Positions 6,127-12,335 of a stretch of 12,335 bases of DNA are shown one piece after another. This DNA comes from Pseudomonadota bacterium (GTDB lineage Bacteria > Pseudomonadota > Alphaproteobacteria > Rhizobiales > Rhizobiaceae), in NCBI GenBank assembly GCA_023444445.1, contig JAEXMK010000225.1, positions 1 through 12,335 on the forward strand. The letters are read 5' to 3'. The stretch's first letter is position 1. Every line of letters starts with the position of its first letter. The translations under genes were made by a program, and so were the position numbers. Below the pieces are notes generated by a model. The model was not told where the DNA came from and ran no database searches. It saw only the letters and a program-made list of their open reading frames with translations.

Positions 6127-8073
6127 ATGCAGATGATGGAATTGATCGCCGCACAAGCGGCAGCATCCGCTGCCGAACTTCCCTTCCTCCTGCTTCAGGC
6201 GGCAGCCGTTGTCGGCATGGTGTCCGTGCTGATTCTCCTCCGGCGAAACATCGCCCTCGAGGATTCCCGCTATAAGATCTATTATGGCATCGTGTTCGGC
6301 ATGGCGGGGTTTCTGCTCGCGATTCTGGTTTCCGAATTCATCAAACTTCCCTCCAAGCCCTATATCCGCACGGAATTGCTGTTTCTTGCGGGGGTGCTGG
6401 GCTCATGGCAGGGCGGGTTGATCACCTTGGTCTTCGTAGCGGTCGGGCGATATATCTTTGGCGGTCCCGCATTGTTTCTTGCGGCCTTGCAGGACATGGT
6501 CGTCATTTCGGCCTGCGGTATCGCCATGTATGGCTGGATGCGCAACCGGCGTCTCGCCGATATTGGAAAACGGGATATTCTTATCGTTTGCGCGGCCAGA
6601 TTCTTGACTGCACTTCTGGCCATAACAATTTCGTTCGCGCTGGGTCTGATCGATCAGGCACTGTTCGTCAGCGCACTCGGTCGCCGGACGGTAGGCGCCG
6701 CCTCCATTGGTCTGCCGATGATCGTCTGCCTGTTCATCCTGCTGCGTAGCGAGGCGCGGGGTCGGGAAGAGGCAAAGAAACGAGAGGAGGCAGCAAGAAC
6801 GGATTCGTTGACTGGTCTGCCCAACAGGCGGGCCCTCAAGGACCACGTGGAAACAGTCATGCGGCAGGAATCGGAGGTTCCGCACGCCCTTGTCCTGATC
6901 GAGATCGTCAATATTGCCGATGTCGCCGCCTGCGAGGGGGAAGACTGGAGCGATCTTTTCTGGCCCCGGCTGGCGCGGGAGATCTGCGACGGGGACTACG
7001 GCGTCCTTTGCGACACCAATGCGCCCTGTAGCTTCATGTTCGGCGATACGACACTCGCAGTCGTCATGCAGGGGATTTCACTTGAGAAGTCCGAAAGTAC
7101 GAAACTCATGATACGTCTGCATGAGGGTTTGAGCACGTTTTGTGGTTCGGCGGAGGCGGGGCCGGTCCCGCATCTCAAAATCGGCGCGGTAAATCTGGAC
7201 CGGCTTTCGCAGCGGAACGTCGCCTCATTCCTCAGGCACCTAAGCCTGGCGCTCAAGGGAAGCGATCATCCAGTGCAGATTTTCCCCGTCTCCCTTGCCG
7301 AAAAAGCCACACGCGACGAGGCGGTGCGGCAGATGCTCGTCAACTGGATCAAAACCGGGCGGCCACCCATCTGCTACCAGCCAAAATTCGAAATCCGCAA
7401 TCGCCGAATGATCGGAGCCGAGGCTTTGTTGCGGGCGGTCGATGCGCGGGGGCAGGCGCTTTCACCCTATTACGTGCTTGAGATTGCAGAACGTCACCGG
7501 CTATTGGCGGATTTCGAATGGTCGACGATCGAGGCAGTGACGAATGACCTTCGTGACCTCCATGGGCTCGACGCGGATTTCCATCTGGCGGTCAATATAT
7601 CCGCTTCGTCTTTTGCAACGCTGCATTTCGCTGACCGCGTCGTGGCGCTGCTTCAGGATATTGCGGTGCCGGCGCACCGCCTGTCGATCGAAGTGACGGA
7701 AATGAGCAAGATACCGACCACGGATGTCGTTCAGCAGAATTTCGATGCTTTGATTGCCGCAGGCGTGCGGCTCTCGCTGGATGATTTCGGAACGGGTTAT
7801 GCCGCGCTGACCTTGCTGGCGCGCTTCCCATTCGAAGAAGTCAAGATCGACCACTGGATGACGTCTAGGCTCGATCAATCGCGGTTCAGGGACGCCATAG
7901 CGCTCGCTTTCGAAAGCGCCGAGCGTTACGGCGCAAAGCTGGTAACGGAAGGCATAGAAACCGAGGAGCAGAGCCGGCTGCTCATGCAGATGGGCATACG
8001 CTTCGGGCAGGGTTATCTTTATTCCCCTGCAGTGCCGCTTGCGCGGCTGCAGTTCCGCCGGGTGTGCGCCTAA
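6127..8073 (+). CDS. 5TM-Lyt-like sensor, degenerate GGDEF, EAL: predicted c-di-GMP phosphodiesterase
   Basis: The protein has 648 residues. An N-terminal helix (about 18-38) is followed by a membrane module (about 50-207); its LAGVLGSWQGGLITL and GRYIFGGPALF segments resemble the 5TM module of LytS/YhcK proteins. The GGDEF domain (about 220-388) keeps DSLTGLPNRRAL, but the active loop reads FGDTT (305-309) and the metal segment is IEIVNIAD, so it should not make c-di-GMP. The EAL domain (about 400-645) has a full catalytic set: EALLR (432-436), N490, E522, D552/D553 in DDFGTG, K573, E608, E611 and Q628. It should cut c-di-GMP to pGpG. ACAGG (6120-6124) is too close to ATG 6127 and better placed for ATG 6133 (two residues shorter). 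It probably follows the upstream cyclase in one transcript unless the palindromes at 6081-6103 separate them. Confidence 0.9.
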   Translation: MQMMELIAAQAAASAAELPFLLLQAAAVVGMVSVLILLRRNIALEDSRYKIYYGIVFGMAGFLLAILVSEFIKLPSKPYIRTELLFLAGVLGSWQGGLITLVFVAVGRYIFGGPALFLAALQDMVVISACGIAMYGWMRNRRLADIGKRDILIVCAARFLTALLAITISFALGLIDQALFVSALGRRTVGAASIGLPMIVCLFILLRSEARGREEAKKREEAARTDSLTGLPNRRALKDHVETVMRQESEVPHALVLIEIVNIADVAACEGEDWSDLFWPRLAREICDGDYGVLCDTNAPCSFMFGDTTLAVVMQGISLEKSESTKLMIRLHEGLSTFCGSAEAGPVPHLKIGAVNLDRLSQRNVASFLRHLSLALKGSDHPVQIFPVSLAEKATRDEAVRQMLVNWIKTGRPPICYQPKFEIRNRRMIGAEALLRAVDARGQALSPYYVLEIAERHRLLADFEWSTIEAVTNDLRDLHGLDADFHLAVNISASSFATLHFADRVVALLQDIAVPAHRLSIEVTEMSKIPTTDVVQQNFDALIAAGVRLSLDDFGTGYAALTLLARFPFEEVKIDHWMTSRLDQSRFRDAIALAFESAERYGAKLVTEGIETEEQSRLLMQMGIRFGQGYLYSPAVPLARLQFRRVCA

Positions 8074-8176
8074 AGCACGTCCAGCAAAAGTGCGTCAGCG
8101 GTTTTGCGTCCGGACTGCGTAAAAACAAAGAGGTAGAGCATTTCAGGTGATTCGGTTTTCACCGGAAATGCTCTAG
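8074..8176. repeat. Dispersed rhizobial intergenic palindromic repeat
   Basis: The element starts at the stop codon of the EAL gene and fills most of the gap to the convergent ABC-F gene. Its left half has nested inverted repeats: GCAC (8075-8078) with GTGC (8090-8093), and GCAAAA (8084-8089) with TTTTGC (8102-8107). Its right half is a strong hairpin (8134-8175). Blocks such as CGTCCAGCAAAAGTGCG, GGTTTTGCGTCCGGA and the AAAAACAAAGAG spacer match a repeat I recognise as common between genes in Rhizobium, Agrobacterium and Mesorhizobium. It is non-coding; whether it is mobilised, transcribed or protein-bound cannot be told here. No second copy was seen in the window. Confidence 0.65.
8134..8175. 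terminator. Strong hairpin between convergent genes, possible bidirectional terminator
   Basis: TAGAGCATTTC (8134-8144) pairs perfectly with GAAATGCTCTA (8165-8175). After one A/G mismatch, GGTGA (8146-8150) pairs with TCACC (8159-8163) around an eight-base loop. Sixteen pairs make this the strongest hairpin noticed in the window. Read leftward, it is soon followed by a T-rich stretch (TTTGTTTTT on the minus strand), so it could end the ABC-F transcript. Read rightward there is no T-run. Confidence 0.5.
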
Positions 8177-8224
8177 CTTGCCTTCATGGAAGCTACGGCG
8201 CGGTTTACGCTATGACGGTGCCGC

Positions 8225-10108
8225 TCAGCCCGCCATCGCATCCTCATATTCGCTGGAAAGCAGCAGCCATTGCTCTTCCGCATCGGAGAGCTTCGCAGCG
8301 GCCTCACCACGTTCCTTCACTTTCTGGGCAGCCTTCGCGGGGGCCTTTTCATAAAGGGCCGGATCCGCCAGCTCCTTGTCGAGCGACTGAATCAGTTTCT
8401 CAAGCTTTGCCGTCAGGGACTCGATTTCGTTGATCTTTTTCTTGAGCGGCGCCAGCTGGGCGCGCTTTTCCGCATTGGCCTTGCGCTGGTCGGCCTTGGA
8501 AGCCTGATCGGGGGCGGCCTCGGTCTTGTCGTCTTTCTTCCGGCCGGAGGAAACGACGAGGTCGCGATATTCCTCCATGTCGCCTTCGAAGGACTTGACC
8601 GTGCCGTCGGCCACCAGCCACAGCCGGTCCACCGTCGCCTCGATCAGGTGGCGGTCGTGCGAGATGAGGATGACGGCACCGTTATAGTCATTCAGCGCCT
8701 CGATCAGCGCGCGGCGGCTGTCGATATCGAGGTGGTTGGTCGGCTCGTCAAGGATTAGCAGGTTCGGCGCATGGAAGGCCGCAAGCCCCATCAGCAGCCG
8801 GGCTTTTTCGCCACCGGACAAGTCCTTCGCCGCCGTCGCCATTTTTTCCGTCGCAAGACCCATCTGCGCCACGCGTGCACGCACCTGCGCTTCCGGGGCC
8901 AGCGGCATCAGCTTGCGCACATGTTCGACGGGCGTTTCATCCGGCACAAGATCATCCAGCTGGTGCTGCGCGAAGAAGCCGATCTTGAGGCCCGGAGCCA
9001 CACGAAGATCGCCCGCCTGCGGCGCAAGTCGGCCGGAGATGAATTTCGCGAAGGTGGATTTACCGTTGCCGTTGGAGCCGAGCAGCGCGATGCGGTCGTC
9101 ATTGTCGATCCTGAGATTGAGCTGCTTCAGGATGGATTTGCCCGGCTCGTAACCGACGGCGCCGCCATTGATGGCGACGATGGGGGATGCGGGCTGCTTT
9201 TCCGGCTCGGGGAAGGTGATCGGCTGGACATGATCCTCGATCACGGCAGCGACCGTGCCCATGCGCTCCAGCGCCTTGATGCGGCTCTGCGCCTGCCTGG
9301 CCTTGGTGGCCTTGGCGCGGAAACGGTCGATGAAGCTTTGCAGGTGCTTGCGCGCGGCGTCGTTCTTCGCCTTCGCCTTCATCTGTAATTCGTCGTTTTC
9401 AGCCTTCTGGCGCTCGAACTGATCGTAGCCGCCGCGGTAGAAGGTCAGCTTCTTCTGGTCCAGATGCACGATGGAGTTGACGGCATTGTTGAGGAGATCG
9501 CGGTCATGGCTGATGATGATCACGGTATGCGGATAACGCCTGATGTAATCTTCCAGCCAGAGCGTGCCTTCGAGGTCGAGATAGTTGGTCGGCTCGTCGA
9601 GAAGCAAAAGGTCGGGCTCGGCAAAAAGCACCGAGGCAAGCGCCACGCGCATGCGCCAGCCGCCGGAGAAGGAAGAGGCCGGGCGAAGCTGCGCCTCGTG
9701 ATCGAAACCGAGACCGGCAAGAATGCTCGATGCACGCGCTTCGGCCGAATGGGCGTCGATATCGACAAGCCGCATCTGGATTTCGGCGATGCGGTGCGGA
9801 TCGGTTGCGGTTTCCGCCTCGGCCAGAAGCGCGCTACGCTCCTTGTCGGCGGAAAGCACGATGGAAATCAGCGATTCTTCCGTGCCCGGTGCTTCCTGGG
9901 CCACCTGGCCGATGCGCGCTTGCTTCGGGATCGTTACCGAACCGCTTTCCGCCGAAAAGTCGCCGGTGATAACGCGGAACAGGGTGGATTTGCCGGCGCC
10001 GTTGCGGCCAACAAGGCCCACCTTCACGCCGGCGGGAAGCGTCACACTGGCATGGTCAAGAAGCAGACGCCCGGCAATGCGGGCGGAAAGATCGGTAATC
10101 GTAATCAT
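8225..10108 (-). CDS. yheS: ABC-F family ATPase, YheS type
   Basis: The protein has 627 residues with two ABC domains and no membrane segments, as in ABC-F proteins, which act on ribosomes rather than in transport. Domain 1 has Walker A GRNGAGKST (34-42), signature FSGGW (147-151) and LLLLDEPTNYLD (Walker B about 167-173). Domain 2 has GSNGNGKST (344-352), LSGGE (430-434) and LILDEPTNHLD. The linker (about 230-300) has SFIDRFRAKATKARQAQSRIK, nearly the E. coli YheS sequence I remember. A charged C-terminal extension (about 535-625) predicts a coiled coil. The E. coli YheS length (637) is close. Orthology is by resemblance; ribosomal role is inferred from the family. The ATG at 10108 fits MITITDLSARI; an upstream TTG at 10138 adds ten unlike residues. 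The gene lies 69 bases downstream of the fourth GGDEF gene on the same strand, so co-transcription is possible. Confidence 0.92.
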   Translation of the reverse strand: MITITDLSARIAGRLLLDHASVTLPAGVKVGLVGRNGAGKSTLFRVITGDFSAESGSVTIPKQARIGQVAQEAPGTEESLISIVLSADKERSALLAEAETATDPHRIAEIQMRLVDIDAHSAEARASSILAGLGFDHEAQLRPASSFSGGWRMRVALASVLFAEPDLLLLDEPTNYLDLEGTLWLEDYIRRYPHTVIIISHDRDLLNNAVNSIVHLDQKKLTFYRGGYDQFERQKAENDELQMKAKAKNDAARKHLQSFIDRFRAKATKARQAQSRIKALERMGTVAAVIEDHVQPITFPEPEKQPASPIVAINGGAVGYEPGKSILKQLNLRIDNDDRIALLGSNGNGKSTFAKFISGRLAPQAGDLRVAPGLKIGFFAQHQLDDLVPDETPVEHVRKLMPLAPEAQVRARVAQMGLATEKMATAAKDLSGGEKARLLMGLAAFHAPNLLILDEPTNHLDIDSRRALIEALNDYNGAVILISHDRHLIEATVDRLWLVADGTVKSFEGDMEEYRDLVVSSGRKKDDKTEAAPDQASKADQRKANAEKRAQLAPLKKKINEIESLTAKLEKLIQSLDKELADPALYEKAPAKAAQKVKERGEAAAKLSDAEEQWLLLSSEYEDAMAG

Positions 10109-10177
10109 GGCGCCGTTTTGGCCGAACTGTCCGGCCAAGGCAAGAGCGCCCGCGCCACACTATAACAGAATGCCGCT

Positions 10178-11224
10178 TCAGGAGCCGAGTTGCGCCAGAT
10201 AGCTGTTGCGGCTGTGCTGCGCCACCTCCCGCGAGTAGCCGACAACGCAGTTGCGCGCGCCGCTGCGGGCCGAAAGCAGAGCGAGCTCGGCCTGGCCGAA
10301 AAATTCGGCGGGCGTGGCGGCACCATCCACTTCCGCAACGCCAATTGAAACCGTCAGATGCTCGCCATCGCCGCTGCTGGTCGCGAAGCGCAGGGCCTCC
10401 ACGCTTTGCCGGAGCCGCTCGGCAATGGCCACAGCCGTGTTCTGCGGCACTCCTGTAAACAGAAACGCGAATTCGTCGCCGCCGATGCGAGCGACGAAAT
10501 CGTCCTTCTTGATTGTCTTGCGAAACAGCGCGGCGAGCCGTCGCAGCGCCTTGTTGCCGGCGGAAGAGCCGTATTTGCCGTTAATTTCGCGGAAATGATC
10601 GATGTCGAGCAACACCAGCGAGGTGGCGGACGCGGCCCGTTCCTTCGCAAACAGGGTGCCGAGCTTTTCCAGAAAGGCCGCCCGGTTGGGAAGCGCCGTC
10701 AAGCTGTCGCGCAGCGAAGCGGCTTGAAGTTCCATCCGGTTTCTTTCGGCTTCGCGGATTTTCACCAGCCCCATGGCAATGAAATGCCGAAGGCTCGTCT
10801 GTTCCTCGCGAATATCGCCCAAAAGCTCGAGGAAACGTTCCGATACCGGCGGGTCTCCATCCTCGTCGTGCTGGAGGCCGTCCATGAAAGTCGCGGTACG
10901 TTGAAGGCTAGCCTCCAGCCGCGCGGAAATCTGCGTCAGCGTATCGAAGGCTGCACTGGCCATCTGTTCGGCCTCGATCCGGGAAAAGCCGGGCAGATTG
11001 TACCGCTGGCCGATGAGATCGATCTCGTGCTGCTGCGGCGCGTTGCCGAGCGCGAGAATCTCGCGACCCATCGCCGGGTTATGACCCGACAATATTTCGT
11101 AGATCAGTTCATAATTGCGCGGCAACGGTGCGATGTTCATCTTGGCAATGAATTGGGTGATTTTTGTAACGACAAGAGAGCTTCTTGCCTGTTCACGTTT
11201 TTTATCGCCCGCCGATGTCGTCAC
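10178..11224 (-). CDS. Soluble GGDEF protein with altered guanine-binding and I-site residues
   Basis: About 348 residues with no membrane segment. The first 165 residues are helical and include APLPRNYELIYEILSG, a motif I associate with a group of alphaproteobacterial cyclases; their input is unknown. The cyclase domain (about 170-330) has DSLTALPNRAAF, LDIDHF and an intact GGDEF (248-252). Three positions differ from the norm: the NDxxGHxxGD stretch reads INGKYGSSAGN, so the guanine-contacting aspartate (D344 in PleD) is N224 and the histidine is serine; and the I-site RxxD reads KKDD (239-242). It may be a weak, non-inhibited or inactive cyclase. There is no upstream ATG. GTG 11224 is preceded by TTGGGG at good spacing; TTG 11236 would add four residues. 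It is divergent from the GST gene and may be co-transcribed with the ABC-F gene. Confidence 0.85.
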   Translation of the reverse strand: MTTSAGDKKREQARSSLVVTKITQFIAKMNIAPLPRNYELIYEILSGHNPAMGREILALGNAPQQHEIDLIGQRYNLPGFSRIEAEQMASAAFDTLTQISARLEASLQRTATFMDGLQHDEDGDPPVSERFLELLGDIREEQTSLRHFIAMGLVKIREAERNRMELQAASLRDSLTALPNRAAFLEKLGTLFAKERAASATSLVLLDIDHFREINGKYGSSAGNKALRRLAALFRKTIKKDDFVARIGGDEFAFLFTGVPQNTAVAIAERLRQSVEALRFATSSGDGEHLTVSIGVAEVDGAATPAEFFGQAELALLSARSGARNCVVGYSREVAQHSRNSYLAQLGS

Positions 11225-11480
11225 TGACAGCCCCAATACCGAGAAATTATTATGAATAGACCGGCAATAACCGATTGTTGAATGGCGTTATCCTTACAAG
11301 CAACGGTTTAAAATTGATTGAATTAGGAAAAATTGTAGCGCTGCGAAGTGAAAAATTGCACGTCGGACAGAAGCACGGATCCCATGCGTTTGCTGATCGA
11401 TCGTATGACAAATCCTGATTTGATTTCATCGCCGCGCCGTTCTTATATCGCTTCATCGATATTGCAGAAGAGGGCAGCCC
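11225..11480. other. Divergent intergenic region, GGDEF and GST genes
   Basis: About 250 bases carry the start regions of two divergent genes. The left half (11240-11340) is AT-rich. No strong dyad or RNA gene was seen. One weak promoter candidate for the GST gene lies at 11420-11449; none convincing was found for the leftward gene. Confidence 0.5.
11420..11449 (+). promoter_or_regulatory. Candidate promoter for the GST gene
   Basis: TTGATT (11420-11425) and TATATC (11444-11449) are separated by 18 bases, each matching four of six consensus positions. Transcription would start near 11456, leaving a leader of about 25 bases that contains the AGAGGG ribosome binding site. The spacing to the gene is sensible, but the match is modest. 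Confidence 0.3.
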
Positions 11481-12176
11481 ATGACGACTTCCAGAACGCT
11501 TTACTCGTTGTGCGGAAGCGATATTTCCCGACCGTTTTCTCCCCACTGCTGGAAAACCGTGCTGTCGCTGGCCCATAAGGGGCTGGATTTCGAGGAACGT
11601 CCGTTGCCCTTCACGGTTGTCCCGACTGTGGAAGATGGGTTTTCGAAGACCGTGCCGATCCTGCGCGATGGCGACCAGCTGGTGAGCGACAGTTTCGAAA
11701 TCGCGCTTTATCTTGACGAGGCTTACCCGGAACGGCCGTCGCTGTTTGACGGGGAGGGTGGCAGGGCGATGGCCCGTTTTATCGAAAGCTGGTCGCAGAC
11801 GGTGCTTCACCCGGCCATTACCCGAATCGCCGTGCTCGATATCCACAATATGCTCGACGAGCCGGACCGCGTTTATTTCCGCGACAGCAGAACAAAGGCG
11901 CTCGGCCGGCCGCTGGAAGATGTGGTGGCCAACCGCGAGGCGGAAATCGCTGCCTTCCCCGCATTGTTGGCGCCGATCCGCCGCATGTTGAGTTTCCAGC
12001 CTTTCATTGGCGGCACGTCGCCGCTGTTTGCGGACTATATCGTATTCGGCGCGCTGCAATGGGCGCGCATCACCACCGGGGCGGATCTGTTTGCGGATAA
12101 CGATCCGGTGCGAGACTGGTTCGAAGGCTGCCTCGATCTCTACGATGCAAGGGGCCGCAGTGTGACAGCGGCGTGA
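11481..12176 (+). CDS. Glutathione S-transferase family protein, LigE/beta-etherase-like
   Basis: The protein has 231 residues and is cytosolic. The N-terminal thioredoxin-like domain (about 5-82) has VPIL with the expected cis-proline (P59) and the D70-S71 pair that binds the gamma-glutamyl part of glutathione. The C-terminal helical domain (about 95-225) includes FADYIVFGALQW and RDWFEGCLDLYD. The layout and several segments (SPxxWKTxxxLxHKG near the start, YLDExYPxRPxLF, the RDW-LYD ending) recall Sphingobium LigE, which cleaves beta-aryl ethers of lignin dimers using glutathione. That activity is only suggested; rhizobia carry many such GSTs of unknown substrate. AGAGGG eight bases before the ATG is a good ribosome binding site and fixes the start. 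ndk follows after 103 bases with its own strong ribosome binding site. Confidence 0.88.
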   Translation: MTTSRTLYSLCGSDISRPFSPHCWKTVLSLAHKGLDFEERPLPFTVVPTVEDGFSKTVPILRDGDQLVSDSFEIALYLDEAYPERPSLFDGEGGRAMARFIESWSQTVLHPAITRIAVLDIHNMLDEPDRVYFRDSRTKALGRPLEDVVANREAEIAAFPALLAPIRRMLSFQPFIGGTSPLFADYIVFGALQWARITTGADLFADNDPVRDWFEGCLDLYDARGRSVTAA

Positions 12177-12229
12177 AATGTCTGCCGTCATCGTCGCAAT
12201 CTCGTTGATCCCCCTTGTTTTCGGGCCTT

Positions 12230-12250
12230 TGGGCGGGTAAAGACCGCCCA
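12230..12250. terminator. GC-rich hairpin between the GST gene and ndk
   Basis: TGGGCGG (12230-12236), a seven-base loop, and CCGCCCA (12244-12250) form a perfect seven-bp stem followed by CTTTCTCT. It could terminate the GST transcript, or lie in the ndk leader, since it ends 29 bases before the ndk ATG. The weak T content leaves the choice open. Confidence 0.45.
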
Positions 12251-12279
12251 CTTTCTCTGAAGGAAAAGGAAACGGACAC

Positions 12280-12335
12280 ATGGCGATTGAACGCACATTT
12301 TCGATGATCAAGCCGGACGCAACCAAGCGTAACCT
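12280..12335 (+). CDS. ndk: Nucleoside diphosphate kinase Ndk (5' end only)
   Basis: Eighteen codons are visible before the window ends, reading MAIERTFSMIKPDATKRN. This is the highly conserved N terminus of Ndk, whose first strand and IKPDA motif are diagnostic. The enzyme transfers the gamma phosphate between nucleoside triphosphates and diphosphates through a phosphohistidine, keeping NTP and dNTP pools balanced, including the GTP used by diguanylate cyclases. The purine-rich GAAGGAAAAGGAAACGG just upstream gives a strong ribosome binding site. The catalytic histidine lies outside the window. Confidence 0.92.
   Translation, partial: MAIERTFSMIKPDATKRN

Noticed and set aside
10109..10138. 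N-terminal extension of the ABC-F protein from TTG 10138
   Set aside because: The ten added residues resemble no family member, and the ATG at 10108 begins exactly where ABC-F homologues start.
11250..12326. 358-residue minus-strand frame across the GST gene and the ndk start
   Set aside because: It overlaps two well-supported genes and an AT-rich intergenic region and has no family features.
1..12335. CRISPR array, insertion sequence, tRNA or integrase signs
   Set aside because: I saw no regularly spaced direct repeats, no transposase or integrase motif and no tRNA-like cloverleaf on either strand. The only dispersed repeat noticed is at 8074-8176.

Overview
The window reads as chromosomal DNA of an alphaproteobacterium in the Rhizobiaceae, most likely Agrobacterium or a close relative. 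The reasons are GC-rich coding sequence, an lptF-pepA-holC arrangement, a LigE-like glutathione transferase, a 308-residue Gfo/Idh/MocA sugar dehydrogenase of the Azospirillum L-arabinose / pseudomonad D-galactose 1-dehydrogenase type, and an intergenic palindromic repeat I recognise from rhizobial genomes. The assignment rests on pattern recognition, since no search could be run.

Layout. The left end is housekeeping: the 5' end of lptF (minus strand, leaving the window), a divergent 297-base intergenic region with an 11-bp inverted repeat, then pepA and holC as a tight plus-strand pair. A signalling block follows: a GAF-GGDEF protein (2521-3549, +), the sugar 1-dehydrogenase (3581-4507, -), a 28% GC intergenic stretch, a six-TM GGDEF protein (4796-6031, +), two overlapping palindromes, and a 5TM / degenerate-GGDEF / EAL protein (6127-8073, +). 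A dispersed palindromic repeat lies between that gene and the next, convergent one. To its right, on the minus strand, are a YheS-type ABC-F ATPase (8225-10108) and, upstream of it, a fourth GGDEF protein (10178 to about 11224). A GST gene (11481-12176, +) and the first codons of ndk (12280 onward, +) close the window.

How the genes relate. Four of the ten complete genes carry c-di-GMP domains, within about 8.7 kb. Their input modules differ (GAF, six-TM, LytS/YhcK-like 5TM, soluble helical). Their catalytic states also differ. The first has a full cyclase site and I-site. The second has a full active site with a displaced I-site. The third is a predicted phosphodiesterase with a dead GGDEF. 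The fourth has GGDEF but altered guanine-binding and I-site positions. This is the most notable content. I see no CRISPR array, insertion sequence, tRNA, rRNA or prophage gene, and no clearly undescribed multi-gene system. The novelty lies in the c-di-GMP cluster and a few intergenic dyads.
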